Source of the DNA: an uncultured Eubacteriales bacterium
GTDB taxonomy: Bacteria; Bacillota; Clostridia; Lachnospirales; Lachnospiraceae
Assembly: GCA_900321525.1 (NCBI GenBank)
Contig: ONWL01000034.1
Coordinates: 1-17,920, forward strand
Direction of reading: 5' to 3'
DNA: 17,920 nucleotides
Part shown: in pieces, positions 1 through 7,531 of the stretch
How the letters are laid out: each line of letters opens with the position of its first letter
Position numbering within the stretch: the first letter of the stretch is position 1
Position numbers and translations under genes: made by a program
Notes under the pieces: model-generated
What the model saw: only the letters and a program-made list of their open reading frames with translations
The model's database searches: none
What the model was told of the DNA's origin: nothing

Positions 1-687
1 CACCGATACCGGTTGCGCATTCACTTCCATATCTGCCACCTTTCCATTCTTGATCTTGATGATCCGATCTGCCATAGGCGCAATGGCCTGATTGTGGGTG
101 ATGACGATCACCGTCATTCCTTTTTCCCGACAGGTATCCTGTAACAGCTTTAAAATCTGCTTACCGGTGGCATAATCCAGTGCCCCTGTGGGTTCATCGC
201 AAAGTAATAGTTTTGGATTTTTGGCCAGTGCTCTGGCAATGGATACTCTCTGCTGCTCTCCACCGGAAAGCTGTGCCGGGAAATTGTGCATTCTCTGTTC
301 CAGTCCTACTCCAATCAGCACTTCTTCTGCCGGCAGTGGGTGTTTACAGATTTGCAATGCCAGCTCTACATTTTCCAATGCGGTCAGATTGGGCACCAAA
401 TTGTAAAACTGAAAGACAAAACCGATATCCTCTCTCCGGTATTTGGTCAACATCTTCTCCGTATAATGCTCAATATGTTCTCCTGCCACTACGATCTGAC
501 CGGATGTAGCCGTATCCATTCCCCCTAATATATTCAGCACTGTGGTCTTCCCTGCGCCGCTGGGTCCTACAATGACCACAAATTCCCCTTCTCCAATGGA
601 AAAGCTGATACCATCTGCCGCATGAATCTCCACTTCTCCCATGGTATATGTCTTTCTTACCTCTTCCAGTTCTACAAAAGCGCCCAT
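1..687 (-). CDS. ABC transporter ATP-binding protein, LolD/MacB type (C-terminus cut by window edge)
   Basis: ATPase subunit of an ABC transporter of the three-component export/FtsX-like type; its permease partner would lie downstream, off the left edge. The frame is open from the ATG at 687 to base 1, giving 229 residues. Visible in order: Walker A (GPSGAGKT), Q-loop (FVFQFYNLVP), signature LSGGEQQR, Walker B followed by the family's usual DEPTGALD, and the switch histidine in VITHN. The family usually runs about 220-240 residues, so only a few C-terminal residues are likely missing. A GGAGG site (694-698) lies 6 bases before the ATG, which fixes the start. A minus-strand promoter is at 717-745. 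The gene is divergent from the GNAT gene. Substrate cannot be told from the ATPase alone; antimicrobial peptide or lipoprotein export are the usual roles. Confidence 0.93.
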   Translation of the reverse strand, partial: MGAFVELEEVRKTYTMGEVEIHAADGISFSIGEGEFVVIVGPSGAGKTTVLNILGGMDTATSGQIVVAGEHIEHYTEKMLTKYRREDIGFVFQFYNLVPNLTALENVELALQICKHPLPAEEVLIGVGLEQRMHNFPAQLSGGEQQRVSIARALAKNPKLLLCDEPTGALDYATGKQILKLLQDTCREKGMTVIVITHNQAIAPMADRIIKIKNGKVADMEVNAQPVSV

Positions 688-716
688 CCTGTACCTCCAC
701 ACTTCTCACTGACCTT

Positions 717-745
717 ATTGTAACCCCAATCTTCTGTCTTGTAAA
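717..745 (-). promoter_or_regulatory. Sigma-A-type promoter for the ABC ATPase gene
   Basis: On the minus strand, TTTACA (740-745) and TACAAT (717-722) are separated by 17 bases, about 30 bases upstream of the ATG at 687. Each hexamer matches 5 of 6 consensus positions. Confidence 0.6.
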
Positions 746-777
746 TCAAGGCTTTCTAAAGGTTTTATGAAAAAGTG

Positions 778-806
778 TTTACTATTTTTTCCTTTTCCCT
801 TATAAT
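778..806 (+). promoter_or_regulatory. Sigma-A-type promoter for the GNAT gene
   Basis: TTTACT (778-783), a 17-base spacer, then a perfect TATAAT (801-806). It lies 45 bases before the GNAT start codon and is divergent from the ABC promoter. Confidence 0.65.
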
Positions 807-851
807 AGGACAGGCAATCGGAAATTCAGATTCTAAAATGGGAGGTGTAGC

Positions 852-1313
852 ATGGGACAGACATTTCAAAAAGACAAAATTGAATTACGGGAAAACCAGA
901 CCACTGTCAGCGAGTATCTGAACCTGCGCAGTCAGGTACACTGGAAATCCCTTACAATCGAACAGGCAAGACTGGCACTGGATAATAGTTTATATGTACT
1001 GGGAGCCTATTATGAAGATACACTGGTAGGCATGGGACGTGTTGTAGGAGATGGTGCCGTCATATGCTACATCCAGGATCTGGTGGTTTCTCCTTCCATG
1101 CAGCATATGGGACTGGGTTCTGTTTTATTACAGAAGTTAAAAGAATATGTGAATTCTCTGCGACTGCCCCATTCGGAAATGATGCTGGATCTGATGTGTG
1201 CCAAAGGACGGGAAGCCTTTTATGAAAAGCATGGATTTCTGGCTCGACCCACAGAAACTCTGGGACCGGGCATGATCATCTACCTCAATGATGAAACCTG
1301 CGAAGCAACATAA
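852..1313 (+). CDS. GNAT family N-acetyltransferase
   Basis: Predicted cytoplasmic acetyl-CoA-dependent N-acetyltransferase of 153 residues; substrate unknown. The acetyl-CoA-binding motif A is visible as QDLVVSPSMQHMGLGS (about residues 75-90), with the Q-x-x-G-x-G core at 84-89. The following helix and the C-terminal FYEKHGF segment are also typical of GNAT proteins. GGAGGT at 841-846 precedes the ATG by 5 bases and a clear promoter lies at 778-806, so the start is secure. It appears to be a single-gene unit, ending at a strong hairpin terminator at 1324-1368. The family covers small molecules, antibiotics, peptides and protein N-termini, and nothing nearby narrows the choice. Confidence 0.9.
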   Translation: MGQTFQKDKIELRENQTTVSEYLNLRSQVHWKSLTIEQARLALDNSLYVLGAYYEDTLVGMGRVVGDGAVICYIQDLVVSPSMQHMGLGSVLLQKLKEYVNSLRLPHSEMMLDLMCAKGREAFYEKHGFLARPTETLGPGMIIYLNDETCEAT

Positions 1314-1323
1314 TTTCACAAAC

Positions 1324-1368
1324 AAAATACCGGGAAACGCCTCTCATGTGCGAATCCCGGTATTTTTT
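1324..1368 (+). terminator. Intrinsic terminator after the GNAT gene, possibly bidirectional
   Basis: An 11-bp stem, AAATACCGGGA (1325-1335) with TCCCGGTATTT (1355-1365), followed by a run of six T residues on the plus strand. The minus strand also reads TTTTG-TTTG after the stem, so it may serve the converging rubredoxin gene too. Confidence 0.8.
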
Positions 1369-1456
1369 CTTCTGGTTGCATCACACAGGATTTTGCTACG
1401 CAAAACCTTTGCGCAATCCCAATTCCTGCATCATAATCTTATATTTCATGTTCCTA

Positions 1457-2068
1457 TCAGATAGGTTCAAAATCCGCAGCACCATGCTTACAGATGGGAC
1501 ACACGAAATCGTCCGGCAGTACCTCTCCTTCATAAATGTATCCGCAGACAGTACAACGATAGCCTTTCTTGTCTTTCGTTTCTGTGGCAGCCGGACGAGG
1601 CTTCACATAGCTCTGATAATAATTGTAAGTCACAGACGGCACATCGCTTAAAATCTCACACTCTTCCACATTGATCAAAAACATGGTATGGGTGCCCAAA
1701 TCAATGGCATGGTATACCGTACCTGCAATATAAGCATTGGTATTCTTGGTCACATAATACAACCCATTTCCTGCTCTGGCTACATCCGTGAAATCTGCAA
1801 ACTTATCCACATTCTTTCCGCTCTGGAATCCAAAATGCTGGTAGATAGAAAACGGTGCTGCTTCCGTCAGCACAGATACCACTGCCTTTGCGGTGTGGAA
1901 AATCATGTCATGGGTCTTGTTCTGTTTGTTGACTGTAATGGCAATCCGGTTGGGCTTGCTGGTGACCTGCATCACAGAATTAGTGATACAGCCATTGTCT
2001 ACTCCGTCTTCCTGTGCAGTCAGCACATATAAACCATATCCAATTTGAAACATCGCCTTTTCGTTCAT
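1457..2068 (-). CDS. Flavin reductase-rubredoxin fusion protein (high-molecular-weight rubredoxin type)
   Basis: A 203-residue cytoplasmic redox protein. Residues about 1-155 form a flavin reductase-like FMN-binding domain (ITNSVMQVTSKPNRIAITV, then PFSIYQHFGFQSG). Residues 170-203 form a short rubredoxin domain with the iron ligands C172, C175, C190 and C193 (CTVC and CPIC). The same fusion is known as Hrb in Moorella, where it passes electrons from NADH to a flavodiiron protein for oxygen or NO reduction. That role is inferred here from domain order, and no flavodiiron gene is in the window. The rubredoxin part lacks the longer loop of free-standing rubredoxins, as in rubrerythrin tails. 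A GGGAGG site lies 6 bases upstream of the ATG. The start is 32 bases from a hairpin repeat copy, and no clear promoter of its own was seen. Confidence 0.9.
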   Translation of the reverse strand: MNEKAMFQIGYGLYVLTAQEDGVDNGCITNSVMQVTSKPNRIAITVNKQNKTHDMIFHTAKAVVSVLTEAAPFSIYQHFGFQSGKNVDKFADFTDVARAGNGLYYVTKNTNAYIAGTVYHAIDLGTHTMFLINVEECEILSDVPSVTYNYYQSYVKPRPAATETKDKKGYRCTVCGYIYEGEVLPDDFVCPICKHGAADFEPI

Positions 2069-2100
2069 AAGAAACCTCCCTTCAAACCATGAGACAATTC

Positions 2101-2200
2101 AGGTAATTGCGAAACTATGATACCGAACGCCTTTCATCAAAATTTATATTTATGATGTACAGGCTGTCTTCTGTCTAATCAAAGTGTTTCGCAATTATTT
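2101..2200. repeat. MITE-like hairpin repeat, short copy A
   Basis: A roughly 100-bp element with inverted ends: TAATTGCGAAAC (2104-2115) pairs with GTTTCGCAATTA (2186-2197), and the inner arms around CATCA...TGATG also pair. The left half shares about 38 of 41 bases with the left half of copy B (7318-7528), and the right half is also clearly related. It lacks the 24-bp internal arms of copy B. It begins one base after the rfbD stop codon in the direction of transcription. No target-site duplication is obvious. Confidence 0.75.
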
Positions 2201-2201
2201 T

Positions 2202-3059
2202 TTACCACTCAATTTCTTTTAAATATCTGCTCAACGCATCCTGCCAGTCTGGCAGTCTGTTGAAGCCGTTGGCCTCTAACTTATCTTTGCTCATGCGGCT
2301 GTTCATAGGGCGTTTTGCCTGATTTGGGTAGGACTTGGTATAGGTGGCGGTATCTACCGGTGTCACCTGTACGTCCAGACCTGCCTGTTTGAATATCTCA
2401 CAGGCAAACTCATACCAGCTGCACAAGCCCTCGTTGGTGGCATGATAAAATCCATATTTGTCTGTCTGGATCATGTCTACCAGCAAGACTGACAAATCAT
2501 ATGTGTAAGTAGGAGAACCGATCTGGTCATCTACTACACTGACTGCCCCTCTTTCCTTGCCAACCCGCAGCATGGTCTTGATGAAGTTTTTGCCATTGAC
2601 GCCAAATACCCATGCAATACGGACGATAAAGAATTTCCTCACATGATTGGTGACTGCCAATTCGCCCTCATACTTGGTCTGACCGTATACATTCAATGGA
2701 TGTCTTTCATCATCCGGCTCCCATGGACGGGTACCCTGTCCATCAAATACATAGTCTGTGCTGATGTATGTCATCTTAATGTCCAACTTTTCACAGACTT
2801 TTGCAATATTTTCTGTGCCGTATGCATTCACCAGACGGCACTTGTCTACATTGTCCTCTGCCGCATCCACTGCTGTCCATGCGGCACAGTGAATGGCTGC
2901 GTCTACCTTTGCTTCTGTAATGACTTTCTCTACAGACACCGGATCGGTGATGTCCATTTCTTCAATGTCCACCCCTACTGTCTCAATGCCACGCTTAGCA
3001 CACTCATTGACGATGTCATGGCCCAACTGTCCCTTTACACCTGTTACCAGAATTCTCAT
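2202..3059 (-). CDS. rfbD: dTDP-4-dehydrorhamnose reductase
   Basis: Last step of dTDP-L-rhamnose synthesis: NAD(P)H reduction of dTDP-4-dehydrorhamnose in the cytoplasm. It is an SDR-fold protein of 285 residues, the usual RmlD length. Visible are the nucleotide-binding motif GVKGQLG (7-13), STDYVFDG (100-107) and the catalytic Y125-x-x-x-K129 pair (YGQTK). I chose the ATG at 3059 over the in-frame ATG at 3065 because GGAGG (3066-3070) directly abuts the upstream ATG but lies 6 bases before the downstream one. It is the third gene of rfbA-rfbB-rfbD on the minus strand, separated from rfbB by 133 bases. A hairpin repeat lies directly after its stop codon. Confidence 0.95.
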   Translation of the reverse strand: MRILVTGVKGQLGHDIVNECAKRGIETVGVDIEEMDITDPVSVEKVITEAKVDAAIHCAAWTAVDAAEDNVDKCRLVNAYGTENIAKVCEKLDIKMTYISTDYVFDGQGTRPWEPDDERHPLNVYGQTKYEGELAVTNHVRKFFIVRIAWVFGVNGKNFIKTMLRVGKERGAVSVVDDQIGSPTYTYDLSVLLVDMIQTDKYGFYHATNEGLCSWYEFACEIFKQAGLDVQVTPVDTATYTKSYPNQAKRPMNSRMSKDKLEANGFNRLPDWQDALSRYLKEIEW

Positions 3060-3192
3060 TGCCATCCTCCATCTTGATTTTGATGTTTTGTAACGGTCTC
3101 CCTCTTTCGCAGCCCCATCTGTAATTGGATGCAGTATCTATGGAAAAGCTGGAAACCGTCACACCGTTTTATTCCTCTATGATATTTGCTGA
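3060..3192 (-). other. rfbB-rfbD spacer with a possible RNA stem
   Basis: This 133-base gap in the operon holds the rfbD ribosome binding site and no reading frame that I can support. On the minus strand, ACGGTTTCC can pair with GGAGACCGT (one G-U pair) across a loop of about 50 bases. There is no U-run, so it is not a standard terminator. Confidence 0.3.
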
Positions 3193-4215
3193 TTACAGTC
3201 TGTCACCATACATCTGCTCAAAGTACTGGGTGTATTCACCGCTGATGATGTGCTTCCACCAGTCTTCGTTGTCTAAATACCACTGGATGGTCTGCTGGAT
3301 ACCAGTGTCAAATGTGTACTGTGGCTTCCAGCCTAACTCTGTCTCTAACTTGGTTGGATCAATTGCATAACGCATGTCGTGACCCGGACGATCCTTTACA
3401 TACTTGATCAGAGATTCCGGCTTATTCAGTGCCTTTAAGATGGTCTTTACCACTTCCAGATTGGTACGCTCGTTGTGTCCGCCTACATTGTAAACTTCCC
3501 CAACACGACCATTGTGAATGATCAGGTCGATGGCTGCACAGTGATCAGATACATGCAGCCAGTCACGTACATTGGCACCATTGCCATATACCGGCAGTTC
3601 CTCGTCAGCCAGCGCACGGCTGATCATCAGCGGAATCAGCTTCTCCGGGAAGTGATACGGACCATAGTTGTTGGAACATCTGGAAATGGTCACCGGCAGC
3701 CCAAAGGTTCTGTGGTATGCCATGACAAATAAGTCCGCACTTGCCTTAGAAGAAGAATATGGGCTGGAAGTATGCAGTGGTGTAGTCTCTGTAAAGAACA
3801 GATCCGGTCTGTCTAATGGCAGATCGCCGTATACCTCATCAGTGGATACCTGATGATATCTCTTTACCCCAAATGCTTTAGAAGCATCCAGCAAAGTGGT
3901 GGTGCCCAGTACATTGGTCTGTACAAAGATACCTGGATCTTCAATGGAACGGTCTACATGGCTCTCTGCAGCAAAGTTTACGACAATATCAAACTTTTCC
4001 TTCTCAAATAAGCCCATGATAAATGGTCTGTCTGCAATGTCTCCCTTTACAAACTTGTAGTTTGGCTTATTTTCTACCGGCTTTAATGTCTCCAGATTGC
4101 CTGCATAAGTCAATAAGTCCAGATTGACGATTTCATAATCCGGATACTTGTTTACCATGTGATGTACAAAATTACCTCCAATGAATCCGGCTCCACCTGT
4201 TACTAGAATCTTCAT
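3193..4215 (-). CDS. rfbB: dTDP-glucose 4,6-dehydratase
   Basis: Second step of dTDP-rhamnose synthesis: converts dTDP-glucose to dTDP-4-keto-6-deoxyglucose with bound NAD. At 340 residues it matches the family length. Visible are the Rossmann motif TGGAGFIG (6-13), the catalytic TDEVYG (125-130) and the SDR Y153-x-x-x-K157 (YSSSK). The start at 4215 is preceded by AGGAG with about 9 bases of spacing. A second ATG in another frame (4218-4220) opens only a two-codon frame, ATG-AAA-TGA, overlapping the true start. The rfbA stop lies 21 bases upstream, so the two genes are clearly co-transcribed. Confidence 0.97.
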   Translation of the reverse strand: MKILVTGGAGFIGGNFVHHMVNKYPDYEIVNLDLLTYAGNLETLKPVENKPNYKFVKGDIADRPFIMGLFEKEKFDIVVNFAAESHVDRSIEDPGIFVQTNVLGTTTLLDASKAFGVKRYHQVSTDEVYGDLPLDRPDLFFTETTPLHTSSPYSSSKASADLFVMAYHRTFGLPVTISRCSNNYGPYHFPEKLIPLMISRALADEELPVYGNGANVRDWLHVSDHCAAIDLIIHNGRVGEVYNVGGHNERTNLEVVKTILKALNKPESLIKYVKDRPGHDMRYAIDPTKLETELGWKPQYTFDTGIQQTIQWYLDNEDWWKHIISGEYTQYFEQMYGDRL

Positions 4216-4236
4216 TTCATTATACTCCTTTTCCGA

Positions 4237-5139
4237 TTATTTTGTTTCAAATTCCAACTGATCTTTCAAAAATCTGCCATCCAGCAAATCTTTCAGATAG
4301 GCACCATACTGGTTCTTCTTATAGATTTCATAAATTTTTTCCAGCTGCTCTTTGTCAATCCAGCCGTTTAAGTACGCAATCTCCTCTAAGCAGGCAATCT
4401 TGCGATGCTGGTGCTGTTCTACTGTCTTGACAAAATTGGTGGCATCTACCAAAGACTCATGTGTACCGGTATCTAACCAAGTAAAGCCCTGTCCCAGTAC
4501 GGTGACATCCAACTCTCCGTTCTCTAAATAGATCCGGTTCAAATCGGTAATCTCCAACTCGCCTCTTGCAGATGGCTGCAAATTCTTGGCATACTCTACT
4601 ACCTTGTTGTCATAGAAGTACAATCCTGTCACACAATAGTTAGACTTTGGATGCTCCGGCTTCTCTTCGATGGAGATTGCCTTGCCATCTGCATCAAACT
4701 CCACAATGCCAAAACGTTCCGGATCATCCACATAATACCCAAATACTGTGGCACCGTTTTCCTTCTGTGCAGCTGCACGAAGCCGCTTGGTAAGACCGTG
4801 TCCGTGGAAAATATTGTCTCCTAACACCATCGCCACACTATCATCCCCGATGAAATCTGCACCAATGATAAATGCCTGTGCCAATCCGTCCGGACTTGGC
4901 TGTACGGCATAGGACAATTCCACACCAAACTGGTGTCCATCCCCCAGCAAATCTTTGAAACGTGGCGTATCTGCCGGTGTAGAAATCAGCAAAATCTCAC
5001 GAATCCCTGCATTCATCAAGACAGACAGCGGATAATAAATCATCGGCTTGTCATAAATCGGAAGCAACTGCTTACTGGTAACACGGGTCAGTGGATACAA
5101 TCTGGTTCCACTGCCACCTGCTAAAATAATTCCTTTCAT
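4237..5139 (-). CDS. rfbA: Glucose-1-phosphate thymidylyltransferase
   Basis: First step of dTDP-rhamnose synthesis: makes dTDP-glucose from glucose-1-phosphate and dTTP. It has 300 residues, slightly longer than the typical 288-295. The N-terminus has the nucleotidyltransferase signature GGSGTRLYPLT (8-18), K23-Q-LLP and DKP (30-32), and the metal-binding aspartate is in VLGDNIF (D107). GGAGG lies 6 bases before the ATG. It is first in the rfbA-rfbB-rfbD unit. Its 69-base upstream gap holds a 25-bp dyad (5172-5196). The rhamnose product would feed cell wall polysaccharide or capsule, but no glycosyltransferase is in view. Confidence 0.97.
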   Translation of the reverse strand: MKGIILAGGSGTRLYPLTRVTSKQLLPIYDKPMIYYPLSVLMNAGIREILLISTPADTPRFKDLLGDGHQFGVELSYAVQPSPDGLAQAFIIGADFIGDDSVAMVLGDNIFHGHGLTKRLRAAAQKENGATVFGYYVDDPERFGIVEFDADGKAISIEEKPEHPKSNYCVTGLYFYDNKVVEYAKNLQPSARGELEITDLNRIYLENGELDVTVLGQGFTWLDTGTHESLVDATNFVKTVEQHQHRKIACLEEIAYLNGWIDKEQLEKIYEIYKKNQYGAYLKDLLDGRFLKDQLEFETK

Positions 5140-5171
5140 CTCTTTCCTCCTATAAACTACTTTTTCACTGT

Positions 5172-5196
5172 TTCATAACAGAATTCTGTTTATGAA
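5172..5196. promoter_or_regulatory. 25-bp imperfect dyad upstream of rfbA
   Basis: TTCATAA-CAGAATTCTG-TTTATGAA is nearly symmetrical around GAATTC, with one unpaired base. It lies between the stop of the MerR-methyltransferase gene and rfbA. It has no U-run. It could be an operator or an RNA hairpin, and I cannot decide which. Confidence 0.35.
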
Positions 5197-5208
5197 TCCA
5201 CAGTATTC

Positions 5209-6387
5209 TCATTTGATACAACGGAAAATGCCTGCTTCCTTGGTAATATGGAAGGTGCCTTCCCGTTCTACTTTTGCCTTCACATAGCTTCGAAATGCCG
5301 CATAATTCTCATTCAAGTATTCCTGCTGGTTTCCATGACAGGACAGAATATAGTCCAACAATGGTTCTGCCCGATCAACTTCCAGACTGTCCACATAATC
5401 CATCCGTTCTGTCTGAGAAAAATAACGACTCAACTCTGCTTCTCCCTGCTCTAATCCGAAAATGTCACTTAAACTGACCTGTGCAAGGCGAATTCGACTG
5501 TCAAATCCCTGCACCAGCTGACTGATTTCCTTCATATGTTGATGCCCATAGGTACTGCACAAAAAAGTGCCCCCCGGTTTTAACACACGTCGAATCTCCT
5601 GCAATGCCTGTTCTCTGTCTTGCAGATAAAACAGCACATGATTGGCAATCACTTTGTCAAAGGATGCATCTGGATAGGGAATCTGCTCACAGTCAATGAC
5701 CTGATACAAAAAACCAGTTCCCAACCGCCCCTCCACATCTGCCACCATACCCGATGAAACATCGGAAAGCAATACCTGGCATCCCTGTGGGATCCGCTGC
5801 TGTCTGCCTGCCCATAGTTCTCCATTGCCACAGCCCAGTTCCAACACCTGCTCTCCCGGCTGCAAATCCAGATGCCGGAAAATCCAGGGAAACCATCCCT
5901 CTGGATTGGTGGCATATTTCTGGTGCAGCTGCACACGAATGTTGATATTGGTACTGTTCTTGTACTGCTCTACCAGTCCCCGCTCCTGACTGGTCAGATG
6001 AATCAGGCGAAGCAGTTCGCTCCAGTCTACTTCCTGATTCCGGGACAGCTGTCTGGCGGTATCCTCTATAGAATGCTCCACCAACTGCCAGTGGGCAATC
6101 CGCTGACGAACCATCCCCAGCTGCAGCTGAAGGGACTGCTGTATATTCTGCAAACTGTCATCCCCCAGGGTCAGATCCCGAATCTCTTCCAAAGAAAATC
6201 CCAGATACCGAAAGGTCAGAATCTTCTGCAACCGGACGAAATCATCATCCGTATACATACGATAACCGTTTTCATTGAGAAACGAGGGTTTCAACAGTTC
6301 CTGTTGGTCATAGTAGCGGATGGTACGTACCGAAACATTGGCTTTTTTTGCAAACTGACCACTGGTATAATACGGTCTCTTTTTCAT
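5209..6387 (-). CDS. MerR family regulator fused to a SAM-dependent methyltransferase
   Basis: A 392-residue two-domain protein. Residues about 6-75 are a MerR winged-helix DNA-binding domain (YTSGQFAKKANVSVRTIRYY, then LLKPSFLNENGYRMY and FLGFSLEEIRDL-like text). A coiled linker follows at about 80-140. Residues about 165-290 are a class I methyltransferase with the SAM motif VLELGCGNG (181-189), acidic D209, the FDKVIANHVLFYL segment (243-255) and VLKPGG (268-273). In the MerR family the C-terminal domain normally senses the signal; here it may methylate or bind a small molecule. A GAGGG site lies 6 bases before the ATG. The promoter has a MerR-type 19-base spacer with a perfect dyad, implying self-regulation. 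Target genes and methyl acceptor are unknown. Confidence 0.9.
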   Translation of the reverse strand: MKKRPYYTSGQFAKKANVSVRTIRYYDQQELLKPSFLNENGYRMYTDDDFVRLQKILTFRYLGFSLEEIRDLTLGDDSLQNIQQSLQLQLGMVRQRIAHWQLVEHSIEDTARQLSRNQEVDWSELLRLIHLTSQERGLVEQYKNSTNINIRVQLHQKYATNPEGWFPWIFRHLDLQPGEQVLELGCGNGELWAGRQQRIPQGCQVLLSDVSSGMVADVEGRLGTGFLYQVIDCEQIPYPDASFDKVIANHVLFYLQDREQALQEIRRVLKPGGTFLCSTYGHQHMKEISQLVQGFDSRIRLAQVSLSDIFGLEQGEAELSRYFSQTERMDYVDSLEVDRAEPLLDYILSCHGNQQEYLNENYAAFRSYVKAKVEREGTFHITKEAGIFRCIK

Positions 6388-6406
6388 TACATTCCCTCAC
6401 GTTCTT

Positions 6407-6437
6407 ATCATAAAGGGTGACGCAACGTCACTGTCAA
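6407..6437 (-). promoter_or_regulatory. MerR-type promoter-operator of the MerR-methyltransferase gene
   Basis: On the minus strand, a perfect TTGACA (6432-6437) and TATGAT (6407-6412) are separated by 19 bases. The spacer contains the perfect dyad GTGACG-TTG-CGTCAC (6417-6431). A long 19-base spacer with a dyad inside is the known hallmark of MerR-activated promoters, where the regulator twists the DNA to align the hexamers. The transcript would begin near 6400, about 12 bases before the start codon. Confidence 0.85.
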
Positions 6438-6477
6438 GCATCTTTTGCTACTTTTTTTAAAAAATCCTGTTTTTTTA

Positions 6478-7287
6478 TCATGATAACAAATTGACTGCAT
6501 TTATGCCAAAAATCATCTGTTTTTCCTTTTCCGTCAATGGCAGTGCATCCAGGTAAGCGACCTGTTCCTTCTGGTCTAACCAGGGACTGTCTGTGGCAAA
6601 CAAAAACCGGTCTGCTCCATGGGAACGGATCATCCGCACCAACTGGTCATCTGACATCTTTCCCATAGAAAATGCCAGATCAAAATATACATCCTGTCCG
6701 ATCAGCAATTCTTCTACTTCCTCCCACTGGTCATACCCACCTACGTGAGCCAGCACCAGTTGTTCCGGATGTACGGCGTCAATCAACCTTCGTACCGTAG
6801 CCGGTGACACAAAATCCGCCCCCGGAAATCCCACATCATATCCGGCATGTGTTACCGTCACCAGTCCCAGTTCACTGGCATAGTCTACAATGCGCAGATA
6901 CCGAATGTCATCAAAGGATACCTGCTGATATACCGGATGCAGTTTGATGCCTTTTAAGCCCATATTACAAATCTGCCTCAGTTTTTCCTTATAATCCTGA
7001 CAATCCGGATGCATACCCCCAAACGACAAAATGCCTGTATGGTGTTTTGCATCATAATATGTGGCATTGACCTGTGCCGCAAACCGGTTGATGCTGTCAA
7101 ACTGTCTGGGTGCTGTCACCACCGGCAGGACAATACTCACATCCACACCACCCTGCTTCATGGAATCTAACAATGCCTCAATCGTAGCTTCGATATAATA
7201 AGGTTCACCAGACATGGCAGAAAGCTTCTCTAATGTACGAGCTGCAATCTGTTCGGGAAATATATGTGTATGAAAATCAACAACCAC
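6478..7287 (-). CDS. Amidohydrolase family protein (amidohydrolase_2 type)
   Basis: Predicted cytoplasmic metal-dependent hydrolase or decarboxylase with a TIM-barrel fold, 269 residues. Metal and catalytic residues are visible in order: H6-x-H8 (DFHTHIFPE), IKLHP (114-118), VTHAGYD (H147), LAHVGGY (H181) and ATDSPW (D233). I chose the GTG at 7287 because AGAGAGGG lies about 7 bases upstream and the family-typical DFHTH follows at once. An in-frame TTG at 7323 would add 12 residues but lies inside the repeat element and lacks a site. Substrate cannot be assigned from sequence. Related proteins act on aromatic carboxylates or lactones. Confidence 0.85.
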   Translation of the reverse strand: MVVDFHTHIFPEQIAARTLEKLSAMSGEPYYIEATIEALLDSMKQGGVDVSIVLPVVTAPRQFDSINRFAAQVNATYYDAKHHTGILSFGGMHPDCQDYKEKLRQICNMGLKGIKLHPVYQQVSFDDIRYLRIVDYASELGLVTVTHAGYDVGFPGADFVSPATVRRLIDAVHPEQLVLAHVGGYDQWEEVEELLIGQDVYFDLAFSMGKMSDDQLVRMIRSHGADRFLFATDSPWLDQKEQVAYLDALPLTEKEKQMIFGINAVNLLS

Positions 7288-7317
7288 GGAAGCACCCTCT
7301 CTTTTCTTTAATCGTCC

Positions 7318-7528
7318 AGGCAATTGCGAAACTATGATACCGGACGCTTTTCATCAGAAATTTTCATTTGAAAAACACGCTCTCGCTTCGGTTTCATGCA
7401 ACGGTACTAATATTTTTATCGCTTATTGCTCAAAAAATAAAGTACCGGCATTCCACAGAGTTTTTCAAATGAAAATTTCTGATATGCAAGCTGTGTTCTG
7501 GTTTGCTCAAGGAGTTTCGCAATTGCCT
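7318..7528. repeat. MITE-like hairpin repeat, long copy B
   Basis: A 211-bp nested palindrome. The outer ends are perfect 15-bp inverted repeats, AGGCAATTGCGAAAC (7318-7332) and its complement (7514-7528). Inner arms of 24 bp (7353-7376 and 7460-7483, core TTTTCATTTGAAAA) are also perfect complements. A GGTACT/AGTACC pair lies further inside. It ends 3 bases from the stop codon of the lipoprotein gene and 30 bases before the amidohydrolase start. It encodes no convincing protein, and no target-site duplication is obvious. A non-autonomous transposon or an intergenic RNA hairpin family are both possible. Confidence 0.85.
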
Positions 7529-7531
7529 ACT

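Noticed and set aside
7288..7323. Upstream TTG start for the amidohydrolase
   Set aside because: It lies inside the repeat element without a ribosome binding site, whereas the GTG at 7287 has a good one.
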